A stretch of DNA of 64,000 bases, from assembly GCF_900156025.1 (NCBI RefSeq), contig NZ_FTMO01000008.1:62001-126000 (forward strand). Reading direction: 5' to 3'. Origin of the DNA: Allobosea sp. TND4EK4. Its GTDB lineage: Bacteria > Pseudomonadota > Alphaproteobacteria > Rhizobiales > Beijerinckiaceae. Below the pieces are notes generated by a model, which had not been told where the DNA came from, made no database searches, and worked only from the letters and a program-made list of their open reading frames with translations. Positions 10,454 through 19,645 of the stretch are shown one piece after another; position 1 is the first letter of the stretch, and each line of letters begins with the position of its first letter. Both the position numbers and the translations under genes were made by a program.

Positions 10454-11074
10454 TTACTCCCGGTCGATCGGCCAGGTCTTGAACACCTCCAGCGCCTCGC
10501 AGGCCGCAGCCTGCGCCGCCAAAGCGGGCCAGCGCTCCGCCGGTGCGACATCGGGAATGACGAAGCGGCAGAAGCCCCAGGCGATGGCGGCGGCGATGTC
10601 GCACGGCAGGAGCTCGGGGCCAGCCGACAGGGCGCCCTCCTTTGCGGCGGCGTCGAGCAGATCCAGCGCAGTGTGGAGCTGGGTGACGATGCGCTCCTGC
10701 CAGGGCGCGTAGCGCTGCGCTTCCGGGCGCTTGCGCTCGTACTCGATCGCCACCGCCTTGTCGGCGGCGACGATGGCGATGCCGGTCAGCGCGAGGTCGC
10801 GCTCGCGGGCCGCAGATTCGACGGGGCGCAGCGAGCGGCCGGCGACATCCTCGAAATGCTGGATGATCAGCAGCGATTCGCTGATCACCGTCCCCGCGTC
10901 CGTCACCAGGCTCGGGGCCTTGATCAGCGGATTGATCGCGCGGAATTCGTCCATGTGGCGGAAGACCGAAACCGAGCGATGCTCGACCGGAACGTCGAGC
11001 AGGGTGGCGGTAACCGCGGCGCGGCGGACATAGGGACTGTCGAGCATTCCGACCAGCAGCATGGGCCTCTCCAT
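10454..11074 (-). CDS. Glutathione S-transferase family protein
   Basis: A 206-residue cytosolic protein starting at 11074 (MERPMLLVG); an internal ATG at 11062 is also possible. The N-terminal thioredoxin-like half has the GST pattern: a short strand followed by SPYVRRAAVTATLLDVPVEH, then NPLIKAPSLVTDAG with the cis-Pro, then SESLLIIQHFE with the glutathione gamma-glutamyl contact. A helical C-terminal half follows. The active-site residue would be the Ser of DSPYVRR. The substrate is unknown. The gene converges on the DUF882 gene with an 18-base gap. A longer in-frame opening to 11305 was judged to be upstream noise because the GST fold begins at the chosen start. Confidence 0.85.
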   Translation of the reverse strand: MERPMLLVGMLDSPYVRRAAVTATLLDVPVEHRSVSVFRHMDEFRAINPLIKAPSLVTDAGTVISESLLIIQHFEDVAGRSLRPVESAARERDLALTGIAIVAADKAVAIEYERKRPEAQRYAPWQERIVTQLHTALDLLDAAAKEGALSAGPELLPCDIAAAIAWGFCRFVIPDVAPAERWPALAAQAAACEALEVFKTWPIDRE

Positions 11075-11354
11075 TGGCGCTGGCGAAGAGTGCCCGAGGA
11101 CGAGCGAAACGCCACGCCAAATCGGATGATCTGACGGATCACCCGGATTGATGGAGGCTGTGGCGTTTGCAACGCGACGTGGGCCACGCGGGGAACCGGC
11201 GGAGGATTTGCGCGTTGCCGCAGCGTCGACCGTTTTTGCGCCCCGCGCATGAACGCCTCGATGAGCCGTAGCGATCATGCCTTGAAGGCGCCGGAGAGGC
11301 GGCAAGAAGGTGGGCCGCGTCGGACTGGCTTTTCAGTTCTCGTCGGGGTTACGA

Positions 11355-11897
11355 ATGAACGATCTGAGGAGCTTCCTGCGCGCGGAAACTCATGACCTGC
11401 ACGAGGAGCTCGACGGCCTGATCGGCGCTTTCACGAGCCTCGACGATTACACCCGCTTCCTCGCTGGCAGCTTCCGGCACCGCGCTCCGGCGGAAGCCGC
11501 CATCGGCGTCGAGGCCGACGCGCTCGGCCTCGGTCCGAGGCAGCTGGTGCCGCAACTGCGGCGGGACCTCGCCGATCTCGGTCTTCCCGTGCCTGCGGCG
11601 GAGCGGCTCGTCCTGTCAAAAGACATCGCCTGCCTGCTCGGGGCCACCTATGTCCTTGAAGGGTCGGCATTGGGAGCCCGCGTGCTCGTCAAGTCCGCGG
11701 CCGCGCTGGGACTGGGGGCGGCCCATGGCGCGCGCTATCTGTCGGCGCAGGCCGGCTCGATCACGTCCTGGCGCGAACTTCTGGTGCGATTGGACGGACT
11801 GGAGAGGGCCCGCTGGAGCCTCGCCGCGCGCGGGGCCCGTCAGGTCTTCGACCACGCCATCCAGGCCTTCTCTCCTCTCGAACTGCCGGCCTCATGA
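11355..11897 (+). CDS. bphO: Biliverdin-producing heme oxygenase
   Basis: A 180-residue enzyme that opens heme to biliverdin IX-alpha, the chromophore of the phytochrome encoded next. The N-terminal block LRAETHDLHEELDG carries the likely proximal heme ligand His16, and LLGATYVLEGSALGARVL matches the distal-helix glycine-rich segment of the bacterial heme oxygenase fold. The start at 11355 follows a CGGGG ribosome site; a longer opening at 11310 lacks support. The stop codon overlaps the ATG of the phytochrome gene (ATGA at 11894-11897), so the two are translationally coupled. That context strongly supports the assignment even though the primary sequence is divergent. Confidence 0.88.
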   Translation: MNDLRSFLRAETHDLHEELDGLIGAFTSLDDYTRFLAGSFRHRAPAEAAIGVEADALGLGPRQLVPQLRRDLADLGLPVPAAERLVLSKDIACLLGATYVLEGSALGARVLVKSAAALGLGAAHGARYLSAQAGSITSWRELLVRLDGLERARWSLAARGARQVFDHAIQAFSPLELPAS

Positions 11898-14440
11898 CGA
11901 CCGTCGACCTGACGAACTGCGATCGCGAACCGATCCACATTCCCGGAAGCGTCCAGCCGCATGGCTGCATGATCGTCTGCGACGCGGAGGTCGTGACCGT
12001 CCTCAGGCACTCGGTCAATGCCGGCGCCTTTCTCGGGCTCAGGACCTTCGAGCTGGTGGGCCGAACGCTGGAGGACATCCTCGGCGGGCCGGCCGTCCAC
12101 GAGATGCGCAACGCGTTGGCGCGGTCGAGCGCGCCGTCACGGGCCGGGCTGATGCCGCGCCATCAGGTCGCGACGCTGGGCCGCAGCTTCGACGTGTCGA
12201 TCCATTCCTTCAAGGGCAACACGATCATCGAGTTCGAGGAAGCGGCGTCGGACGGGCCGATATCGCCGCTAGAGTTCGCCCGCACGCTGGTCGGCCGCCT
12301 CTCGGCCGTCACCTCGCCGAGCCAGCTGATCGAGAGTGCGGCCCGGCTGCTGCGCGCCGTGCTGCAATATGACCGGGTGATGATCTACCAGTTCGCGCCC
12401 GATGGCTCGGGCAAGGTGATGAGCGAGGCGAAGCGGCCCAACCTGGAGAGCTTCCTCGGCCAGCATTTTCCGGCCAGCGACATCCCCCAACAGGCCAGGC
12501 AGCTCTATCTGCTCAACCCGATCCGCATCGTCTCAAACAGCAGCGGCGAGCGCCTTCCGATCGTGCCCGAGCTCGACGGCGCGGGCGAGCCGCTCGACCT
12601 CTCCTATGCCCATCTGCGCAGCGTCTCGCCGATCCATTGCGAATATCTGCGCAATATGGGCGTCGCCGCCTCGATGTCGGTCTCGATCATTCTGGAGGGC
12701 AAGCTCTGGGGCCTGATCGCCTGCCATCATTACAGCCCGCGCTCGCTCCCGATGAACCGGCGCATCGCCGCCGAGATCTTCGGCGAGTTCTTCGCGCTCC
12801 AGCTCGGCGCCCTGACGCAGAAGCAGCTGCTGCTCGCGGCGGAGCAGGCGCGCGATTTCCTGAACGGGCTCTTGTCGTCCGCCTCTCATGTGACGGATGC
12901 AACCGAGTTCCTCGGGCGCCATCTCGGGGCTTTTCGCGGGCTGGTCGAGAGTGACGGGGTCGGCATCTTCATCGACGGCGAATGGCGCGCCGAGGGCAGC
13001 GTGCCATCCGCGACCTTCGCGGAGGAGCTGGCGAGCTTCGCCGGCACGGTCTGCGAGGGGCGCATCTGGGCGAGCACCTCGCTGGTCGAGGCCATGCCAG
13101 CGGCCCGGGCCCATGCCGGCCGCTTCGCCGGCGTGCTGGTCGTGCCGCTGTCGCAGATTCCGCGGGACTACCTCTTCTTCTTCCGCAAGGAATTCGTCCA
13201 GACGATCGAATGGGGCGGCGATCCCACCAAGACCTATCCTTCCGGCCCTCATGGGGACCGTCTGACGCCGCGGCAGAGCTTCGCCGTCTGGAAGCAGACC
13301 GTGGCCGGGCATTCGCGCGCCTGGACGCCTGTCGAGCGCGAACTCGCGGAATCGACGCGCCGGACGCTGATCGAGGTCGTGCTGCGACAGAGCGAACTCC
13401 TGGCCGACGAACGCAACAAGGCGGAGATGCGCCGGAAGGTCCTCAACGAGGAACTCAATCACCGGGTCAAGAACATCCTCTCCCTGATCAAGTCGATCGT
13501 CGCGCACCCGCTCGCCGAAGGGGCGACCATCGAGGCTTACGTCACCGCGCTGAAGGGGCGGGTGGAGGCGCTTGCGGTGGCGCATGACCAGGCCATGCGA
13601 GCGAGCGGCGGCGGCCTGCTGCGCGATCTGGTCGCGGCCGAGGCATCGCCCTATCGCGCGGTCGACGCCGCGGTCGCGATCGAGGGCCCGCCCGCCACGC
13701 TGGATGCGCGGGCGTTCTCGGTGCTCGCCCTCGTCATCCACGAGCTCATCACCAATGCCGCCAAATATGGCGCCCTCTCCGTGCCCGGCGGCCGTCTCGC
13801 GATCGAATGGTCGCGGAGCGCCGTGGGCGACTGCGAGATCCGCTGGAGCGAGAGCGGCGGTCCGCGCGTCGCGCCGCCGGCGCGGCAGGGCTTCGGGACC
13901 ATCCTGATCTCGCGCAGCATCCCGTTCGATCTCGGCGGAGCGAGCGATCTGGACTATCGGCCGGAGGGCTTGCAGGCGGTCCTGCGGATTCCGGCGCGTT
14001 TCGTGCGCTGGGACGGCGAGGACAGGCTGGCGCCATCCCCGGCGGCCGATCCGCCGGCGAAGACGGGGCAGCCTCTCGCGGGACGGCTTGCCCTGATCCT
14101 CGAGGACCAGTTCATCATCGCGATGGATTGCGAGGACATGCTGCTGCGGCTGGGCGCCGACAAGGTCGAGGTCTGCTCGCGTGTCGAGGAGGCGATGGCC
14201 TGCCTCGACCGGGCCCTGCCGGATGTCGCCATTCTCGACGTCAATCTCGGCAGCGGGACGTCGCATGCGGTCGCCGAGCGCCTGGCCGAGGCGGGCGTGC
14301 CGTTCATTTTCGCCACCGGATACGACGATCTCGCGCTGGCGGGGCTGAGCGATGCGGCGACCCTGCGCAAGCCCTATAGCCTTGCGGCTCTCGATGCCGG
14401 CCTGAGCCGGCTGCTGGGCAAGCGCGAGTCCGGGACATGA
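11894..14440 (+). CDS. bphP: Bacteriophytochrome histidine kinase with C-terminal receiver
   Basis: An 848-residue red/far-red light sensor kinase. The PAS domain begins with the bilin-binding Cys9 followed by EPIHIPGSVQPHG, the classic bacteriophytochrome motif. The GAF domain carries ASDIPQQARQLY, which holds the chromophore pocket Asp. The PHY domain contains the tongue motif TPRQSF. The kinase is of HWE/HisKA_2 type, with His523 in EELNHRVKNIL and an ATPase N-box VIHELITNAAKYG. A receiver domain at about residues 730-845 has phospho-acceptor Asp782 in ILDVNLG and a conserved Lys in LRKPYS. The gene overlaps bphO by four bases. A second hybrid kinase follows 51 bases later and may be part of the same relay. 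The output is unknown. Confidence 0.95.
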   Translation: MTTVDLTNCDREPIHIPGSVQPHGCMIVCDAEVVTVLRHSVNAGAFLGLRTFELVGRTLEDILGGPAVHEMRNALARSSAPSRAGLMPRHQVATLGRSFDVSIHSFKGNTIIEFEEAASDGPISPLEFARTLVGRLSAVTSPSQLIESAARLLRAVLQYDRVMIYQFAPDGSGKVMSEAKRPNLESFLGQHFPASDIPQQARQLYLLNPIRIVSNSSGERLPIVPELDGAGEPLDLSYAHLRSVSPIHCEYLRNMGVAASMSVSIILEGKLWGLIACHHYSPRSLPMNRRIAAEIFGEFFALQLGALTQKQLLLAAEQARDFLNGLLSSASHVTDATEFLGRHLGAFRGLVESDGVGIFIDGEWRAEGSVPSATFAEELASFAGTVCEGRIWASTSLVEAMPAARAHAGRFAGVLVVPLSQIPRDYLFFFRKEFVQTIEWGGDPTKTYPSGPHGDRLTPRQSFAVWKQTVAGHSRAWTPVERELAESTRRTLIEVVLRQSELLADERNKAEMRRKVLNEELNHRVKNILSLIKSIVAHPLAEGATIEAYVTALKGRVEALAVAHDQAMRASGGGLLRDLVAAEASPYRAVDAAVAIEGPPATLDARAFSVLALVIHELITNAAKYGALSVPGGRLAIEWSRSAVGDCEIRWSESGGPRVAPPARQGFGTILISRSIPFDLGGASDLDYRPEGLQAVLRIPARFVRWDGEDRLAPSPAADPPAKTGQPLAGRLALILEDQFIIAMDCEDMLLRLGADKVEVCSRVEEAMACLDRALPDVAILDVNLGSGTSHAVAERLAEAGVPFIFATGYDDLALAGLSDAATLRKPYSLAALDAGLSRLLGKRESGT

Positions 14441-14491
14441 TCGGCCTGGCATGGCATTGACGTTTTCAACCCCGGCTTTCAGAGACGACCG

Positions 14492-17188
14492 ATGAGCGCG
14501 CCGACAAAGCCAAACACCGCATGGACAGCCGAGCTTGAGACCCTGCTCGACGCCTGGCTGAAGGAGCGCCCGGCAGCCGAGGCGCAGGCGGCGCTGACCG
14601 AGGCGCTGAGGGGGCTGCAGCAAGCCGAGCTGCGGACCGGCCAGCTTTGGCCGCATGGCGGGGGCGAATGCGGCGAGCTGATCCGCAACCTCGACTGGTC
14701 TGCAACGCCGCTGGGCCCGGCCGAGCGCTGGTCGCTGGAACTGCGCGCGACGGTGCAGAACATCCTGAATTCGCCGGTCGCCAAGGTGCTGATGTGGGGG
14801 CCGGACCACCGGCTGATCTACAACGACGCCTATCGGGACATCGTCGCCGATCGTCACCCGGAGCTGATGGGCGCGCCGACCGCCACCGCCCTGCCGGAGG
14901 TGTGGGACTGGAACCGGCCGATCCTCGAGGCGGGCTATCGCGGCGAACTGGTCTCCCATTGCGACGTGCCGATGGTCCTGGACCTGCGGGGGAGCCGGCG
15001 CGGCTTCGTCTTCGACCTTCATTATACCCCGGTGTACGACGCCTGCGGCGAGGTCGGTGGCGTGATGTGCACGGTGATCGATCAGACTGAGCGGGTCGCG
15101 ATGGAGCGGCGGCTGGCCGCGAGCAACCGCCGCTTCCGCACGGCGATGAATGCCGTCCACGGCGTGCTCTGGACGAACAGCGCTGAAGGGCGAATGCTGG
15201 GAGAACAGCCCGGCTGGGCCGCTCTGACGGGACAGGCCTTCGAAGAGTACCAGGATTTCGGCTGGGCCGAAGCAGTCCATCCGGACGACCAGGAGACTTC
15301 GGTCAAGGCGTGGAACGAAGCCGTCGCCGCCAAGTCGATGTTCATCCATGAGCACCGCGTGCGCGACCGCGCCGGGGCCTGGAGGATTTTCGCGATCCGC
15401 GCGCTGCCGATCCTGGACGAGACCGGCGAGATCGAGGAATGGGTCGGCGTCCACACCGACATCACCCACCGGCGGGCCGCGGAGCGGGCGCTGCGCCAGC
15501 TCAACGAAAGCCTCGAGGCGCGGGTGATTTCCGAGATCGAGGAGCGGCGCAAGGCCGAGGCGCGCCTGCTCCGCGCACAGAAGCTGGAAACGGTCGGCAA
15601 GCTGACCGGCGGCGTCGCGCATGACTTCAACAACCTGCTGCAGGTCGTCTCCGGCAATCTCCAGCTCCTCGCCAAGGACGTCGCCGGCATCGAGCGGGCC
15701 GAGAAGCGGGTCGCCAGCGCCATGGCCGGCGTCTCGCGCGGGGCCAGGCTCGCCGCCCAGCTGCTGGCCTTCGGCCGCCGGCAGGCGCTCGAACCCAAGG
15801 TCGTCAACATCAGCCGCCGCGTCCAGGAGATGGACGACATGATGCGCCGTGCGCTGGGCGAAACCGTGCAGATCGAGACGGTTGTCGGCGGCGGGCTGTG
15901 GAACACCTTCATCGACCCGAACCAGATCGAGAACGCGCTGCTCAACCTCGCGGTCAATGCCCGCGACGCGATGAACGGGGAGGGCAAGCTCACCATCGAG
16001 CTTTCGAACGCGCATCTCGACGACGACTATGCCCGGCAGCATGAAGAGGTCACCGCCGGCCAGTATGTCATGCTGGCGGTCACCGACACGGGCAGCGGCA
16101 TGGCGCCCGAGATCGTCGACAAGGTCTTCGAGCCGTTCTTCTCGACAAAGAGCGAGGGCAAGGGCTCGGGGCTCGGCCTCTCGATGGTCTATGGCTTCGT
16201 CAAGCAGTCCGGCGGACACATCAAGATCTATTCCGAGGTCGGCCATGGCACGACCATCAGGCTCTATCTGCCGCGCTCGATGGAGAACGAGGACGTCGTC
16301 GTCGATCTCGCGGCCGGACCCGTCGCGGGTGGCACGGAGACCGTGCTCGTCGTCGAGGATGACGAGGAGGTCCGGGCCACGGTGATCGAGATGCTGTCCG
16401 ATCTCGGCTATCGCGTGCTCAAGGCGTCCGATGCGGGCAGCGCGCTCAACGTCATCGAGAGCGGCATCCCGATCGACCTTCTCTTCACCGACGTCGTGAT
16501 GCCGGGCGAGCTGAAGAGCCCGGAACTCGCCCGCAAGGCGCGGGCCCGGCTGCCGGGCATCGCCGTGCTCTTCACCTCCGGCTACACCGAGAACTCGATC
16601 GTTCACGGCGGCAAGCTCGATGCCGGCGTGGAGCTGCTCTCCAAGCCCTATACCCGCGAGACGCTGGCGCGAAAGATCCGCCATGTGCTCGGCAACGAGA
16701 AGCAGCGCGGGCAGGCCTCCGCGATGCAGGCGCAGCCGCCCAATCCGGAGCCAGAGTCGGAGACGGAGCTGCTGCCGGGGCCCGCGATCGAGCGGGCGGC
16801 TGTGCAGCCCAAGCCGGCCACGGTGCTGCTGGTCGAGGACGACGCCCTGATCCGAATGAACACCAGCGACATGCTGCAGGGCGCCGGCTATGTCGTCATC
16901 GAGGCGGCAAGCGCGGAAGAGGCGCTGGCAACGCTGAGGACGATGCGGGTCGATACGCTGCTCACCGACATCAAGCTGCCGGGCTTCTCAGGGGGCGAGC
17001 TGGCCACTCAGGCGCGTGAACTGCAGCCGGGCATCGCCGTGATCTACGCCAGCGGCGATGCGTCCTCCGTCGCAGGCGACACCCAGGCGCAGGTGCTGAC
17101 CAAGCCCTATGGCGAAGCGCAGCTCCTGAAGATGCTCGAAGAGGCCAGGGCCGCAACGGCGCCGGCAGCGGTGCCTTTGATCCGCTGA
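14492..17188 (+). CDS. Hybrid histidine kinase: PAS-PAS-HisKA-HATPase-REC-REC
   Basis: An 898-residue predicted cytoplasmic hybrid kinase with no clear membrane segments. Two PAS-like regions (about residues 70-205 and 210-330) precede a short coiled linker. HisKA follows, with His377 in GGVAHDFNNLL, then an HATPase domain with DTGSGM and GKGSGLGLSM. Two receivers end the protein, with phospho-acceptors Asp667 (LLFTDVVMPG) and Asp826 (LLTDIKLPG). It lies 51 bases after bphP on the same strand, so it is probably co-transcribed and may pass or receive phosphate in a light-responsive relay; that link is inferred from position. The stop codon sits inside a perfect 16-bp palindrome. Confidence 0.93.
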   Translation: MSAPTKPNTAWTAELETLLDAWLKERPAAEAQAALTEALRGLQQAELRTGQLWPHGGGECGELIRNLDWSATPLGPAERWSLELRATVQNILNSPVAKVLMWGPDHRLIYNDAYRDIVADRHPELMGAPTATALPEVWDWNRPILEAGYRGELVSHCDVPMVLDLRGSRRGFVFDLHYTPVYDACGEVGGVMCTVIDQTERVAMERRLAASNRRFRTAMNAVHGVLWTNSAEGRMLGEQPGWAALTGQAFEEYQDFGWAEAVHPDDQETSVKAWNEAVAAKSMFIHEHRVRDRAGAWRIFAIRALPILDETGEIEEWVGVHTDITHRRAAERALRQLNESLEARVISEIEERRKAEARLLRAQKLETVGKLTGGVAHDFNNLLQVVSGNLQLLAKDVAGIERAEKRVASAMAGVSRGARLAAQLLAFGRRQALEPKVVNISRRVQEMDDMMRRALGETVQIETVVGGGLWNTFIDPNQIENALLNLAVNARDAMNGEGKLTIELSNAHLDDDYARQHEEVTAGQYVMLAVTDTGSGMAPEIVDKVFEPFFSTKSEGKGSGLGLSMVYGFVKQSGGHIKIYSEVGHGTTIRLYLPRSMENEDVVVDLAAGPVAGGTETVLVVEDDEEVRATVIEMLSDLGYRVLKASDAGSALNVIESGIPIDLLFTDVVMPGELKSPELARKARARLPGIAVLFTSGYTENSIVHGGKLDAGVELLSKPYTRETLARKIRHVLGNEKQRGQASAMQAQPPNPEPESETELLPGPAIERAAVQPKPATVLLVEDDALIRMNTSDMLQGAGYVVIEAASAEEALATLRTMRVDTLLTDIKLPGFSGGELATQARELQPGIAVIYASGDASSVAGDTQAQVLTKPYGEAQLLKMLEEARAATAPAAVPLIR

Positions 17189-17197
17189 GCTCAGCGG
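17182..17197. repeat. Perfect 16-bp palindrome containing the kinase stop codon
   Basis: CCGCTGAGCTCAGCGG is fully self-complementary with no loop, and TGA at 17186-17188 ends the hybrid kinase. It could be a protein-binding site or part of an RNA stop together with the following inverted repeat. Confidence 0.7.
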
Positions 17198-17210
17198 GAA
17201 CCACGGCGTC

Positions 17211-17250
17211 ATTCCGGGTCAGGCGGCGAAGCCGCGCCGATCCGGGATCC
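17211..17250. repeat. Imperfect inverted repeat downstream of the hybrid kinase
   Basis: Outer arms ATTCCGGGTC and GATCCGGGAT pair at 8 of 10 positions, and an inner GGCGGC-GAA-GCCGC stem nests inside. The ATTCCGGG/CCGGGAT arms are typical of dispersed intergenic repeats in this bacterial order. It probably also acts as a transcript end between convergent genes. Confidence 0.5.
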
Positions 17251-17331
17251 GTCAAAGCGTTCCCGACGAAAACGGCCTGCGCGACCGAAGTCCCGCAGGC
17301 CGTGGATCGAGCGTCGCGAGGCAGGCCCGAT

Positions 17332-17574
17332 TCAGGCGGTTTCGCCGACGGCCTGCAGATAGAGGTCGAGGATGGCTTCCTCCTCCTTGCGCTCGTCGAG
17401 GTCGCGCTTGCGCAGCGCGACGACCTTGCGCAGCACCTTGACGTCGTAGCCGGTGCCCTTGGCCTCGGCATAGACCTCCTTGATGTCGTCGGCGATCGTC
17501 TTCTTCTCTTCCTCGAGCCGCTCGATGCGCTCGACGATGCTCTTGAGCTGATCGCCCTGAACCGGATCGTCCAT
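17332..17574 (-). CDS. GapR-like nucleoid protein (DUF2312/UPF0335)
   Basis: An 80-residue, highly charged, largely alpha-helical protein. It matches the DUF2312 family almost end to end: [19 protein letters not shown], then [17 protein letters not shown], then [11 protein letters not shown]. The Caulobacter member GapR is a dimeric AT-rich/overtwisted-DNA clamp that supports replication and transcription. Coiled-coil-prone N-terminal helices and a basic central patch are visible. The length is standard. The gene stands alone, convergent with the hybrid kinase. Family assignment is secure; the cellular role is carried over from the family. Confidence 0.92.
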   Translation of the reverse strand: MDDPVQGDQLKSIVERIERLEEEKKTIADDIKEVYAEAKGTGYDVKVLRKVVALRKRDLDERKEEEAILDLYLQAVGETA

Positions 17575-17813
17575 CTCATATCCTTTCGGGGTGCGGGACC
17601 GGATGTCCCATGAAATTCGGCCGGCAGCGTTCGCCCGGATCGCCCCTGCGCGTCAAGCCGGCAGGCCCGCTCGCAGCCCAGTGCTCAACAGCCGGATGAC
17701 GGGGTCGAGATAAGTATGATTTTATCAGCGGAGCGGGATGACGCCCGGCGCCTGCAGGCCTAGAACGAATCGCAAAGGCTGCCGGACGAACGGCTCGAAG
17801 CGGGGGGCAAGGG

Positions 17814-19118
17814 ATGCACGGATCGAGGGACGACAGTGCGTCGATGCGCGCCACCGCCCGCATGATCTACGACGCTGCCGTCGCGCGGGCCCACCCGGCC
17901 GGATGCCTGGCCGATCATCTGCCGCGGGCGCCCGAGACGGGGCGATTGATCCTGCTGGCTGCCGGAAAGGCGGCCGGAAGCATGACGGCGCTTGCCGAGG
18001 CACACTACCTCGACGGAGGGTTTCCGAAGGAGCGCCTGCTCGGCCATGCCGTGGCGCGTCACGGCTATACGGCGCCGACGCGGCATATTCCGATGGTCGC
18101 TGCCGGTCATCCCGTTCCCGACGAGGGCAGCGTCGCCAGTGCCGAGCGGGCGCTGGCGCTGGCCGGTGCCGCGACGGCGGAGGATCTCGTGCTGGTGCTG
18201 CTCTCGGGCGGCGGCTCGGCCAACTGGGTGGCCCCGGCCGGCGCCCTGACGCTCGCCGAAAAGCAGGCGGTGACCAAGGCGCTTCTGCGCTCCGGCGCCC
18301 CGATCGGGGAGATGAACGTCGTGCGCAAGCGTCTCTCCGGAATCAAGGGCGGGCGGCTTGCCCTGGCGGCCGCGCCGGCGCGCCTGCTGACGCTGGCGAT
18401 CTCGGACGTGCCCGGCGACGATCCGGCCGCCATCGCCTCGGGGCCGACGGTGCCCGACCCGAGCGGCATGGCGGATGCGCGCGCCATCGTCTCGCGCTAT
18501 GGCCTCGCCTTGCCGCCGGCTGCCGAAGCCCTGCTTGCGGACGATGCCAACGAGACACCGAAGCCGGGCCACCCGGCCTTCGCGAACAGCGAATACCGCA
18601 TCATCGCGCGCCCGGCCGACGCGCTCGCCGCGGCGCGGGCAGCCGCCGAGGCGGCGGGCTACGCGGTGCTCGATCTCGGTCCCGATCTCGAAGGCGAGGC
18701 GCGCGAGGTCGCGGCCGCCCATGCCGAGCGCGCCAAGGCCCTGAAGGCCGAGGGGCGGCGCGCGGCGATCCTGTCCGGCGGCGAACTCACCGTGACGCTG
18801 CGCGGCTCGGGCCGGGGCGGGCCGAGCCAGGAATATGCTCTGGCGCTGGCGCTGGCGCTGGGCGGCGAGCCGGGCATCGTCGCGCTGGCGGGCGATACCG
18901 ACGGCACCGATGGCGGGGGCGGCGAAGCGACGGACCCGGCCGGGGCCCTGGTCGATCCCCAAACATTGACGCGCGCCGCCGCCATCGGCCTTGATCCTGC
19001 CCGATCCCTCGCCGACAACGATTCGACCGGCTTCTTCGAGCGCCTCGGCGATCTCCTGCAGCCGGGCCCGACGCTGACCAATGTCAACGATTGCCGCGTG
19101 ATCCTGATCGAGCCCTGA
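17814..19118 (+). CDS. Glycerate 2-kinase (DUF4147/MOFRL family, GckA/TtuD type)
   Basis: A 434-residue cytosolic kinase that phosphorylates D-glycerate at C2, feeding 2-phosphoglycerate into lower glycolysis. Older annotations call this family hydroxypyruvate reductase TtuD. Visible family blocks are LLSGGGSANWVAPAG, NVVRKRLSGIKGGRLA, SDVPGDDPAAIASGPT, then the MOFRL domain with LSGGELTVTLRGSGRGG, AGDTDGTDGGG and DNDSTGFFERL near the C-terminus. The start at 17814 gives a typical length; an internal ATG at 17844 is possible. Pyruvate kinase lies 0.5 kb downstream on the same strand, which fits a glycerate-to-pyruvate path. Confidence 0.9.
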   Translation: MHGSRDDSASMRATARMIYDAAVARAHPAGCLADHLPRAPETGRLILLAAGKAAGSMTALAEAHYLDGGFPKERLLGHAVARHGYTAPTRHIPMVAAGHPVPDEGSVASAERALALAGAATAEDLVLVLLSGGGSANWVAPAGALTLAEKQAVTKALLRSGAPIGEMNVVRKRLSGIKGGRLALAAAPARLLTLAISDVPGDDPAAIASGPTVPDPSGMADARAIVSRYGLALPPAAEALLADDANETPKPGHPAFANSEYRIIARPADALAAARAAAEAAGYAVLDLGPDLEGEAREVAAAHAERAKALKAEGRRAAILSGGELTVTLRGSGRGGPSQEYALALALALGGEPGIVALAGDTDGTDGGGGEATDPAGALVDPQTLTRAAAIGLDPARSLADNDSTGFFERLGDLLQPGPTLTNVNDCRVILIEP

Positions 19119-19123
19119 GACGC

Positions 19124-19579
19124 ATGCCGGGTCCTTTCTTCTCCAGCGCCCGTTTGCTCGGAGCCGCTGCCGTGCTGACGGTCATGGCAGCGGGCCCCGC
19201 CAAGGCGGATCTGCGCATGTGCAACACCACGCCGAGCCGGGTCGGGGTCGCGATCGGCTACCGCGACGCGCAGGGCTGGACGACGGAAGGCTGGTGGAAC
19301 ATCAGCCCGCGCGGCTGCGAGACGCTGCTGCGCGGCACGCTGGCGGCACGCTACTACTACGTCCACGCCGTCGATTACGACAAGGGCGGGGAATGGACGG
19401 GCAAATCCGTCATGTGCGTGCGCAACAAGGAATTCACGATCCATGGTATCGAGGACTGCCTGGCGCGGGGCTATGACCGTGCCGGCTTCTTCGAGGTCGA
19501 TACCGGCGAACAGAAGAGCTGGACGATCCAGCTCACGGACGGCGCGGCTGCACCGCCGCCACCGCCGCCCAGGCCCTGA
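19124..19579 (+). CDS. DUF1036 exported protein
   Basis: A 151-residue protein with a Sec signal peptide (LLGAAAVLTVMAAGPAKA) and a mature domain of the DUF1036 family. Visible markers are LRMCNTTPSRVGVAIGYRD near the N-terminus, TEGWWNISPRGCETLL, a Tyr-rich ARYYYVHAVDY and a conserved cysteine set (CNT, GCE, MCVR, DCLARGYDRAGF). The tail is a run of prolines. The start at 19124 is five bases after the glycerate kinase stop, so it is likely in that operon, with pyruvate kinase following 66 bases later. The family has no established function; paired cysteines suggest a disulfide-stabilised periplasmic protein. Confidence 0.85.
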   Translation: MPGPFFSSARLLGAAAVLTVMAAGPAKADLRMCNTTPSRVGVAIGYRDAQGWTTEGWWNISPRGCETLLRGTLAARYYYVHAVDYDKGGEWTGKSVMCVRNKEFTIHGIEDCLARGYDRAGFFEVDTGEQKSWTIQLTDGAAAPPPPPPRP

Positions 19580-19645
19580 GCCGAGCCGGCCACGGGTCGC
19601 CGATGGTCCAAACGAACGGGCGGTGCACCGCCCGCAGGGGAAACG

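Noticed and set aside
12533..16684. A 1383-codon open frame on the minus strand
   Set aside because: It is antisense to bphP and the hybrid kinase, both rich in recognised motifs. No protein family features were seen.
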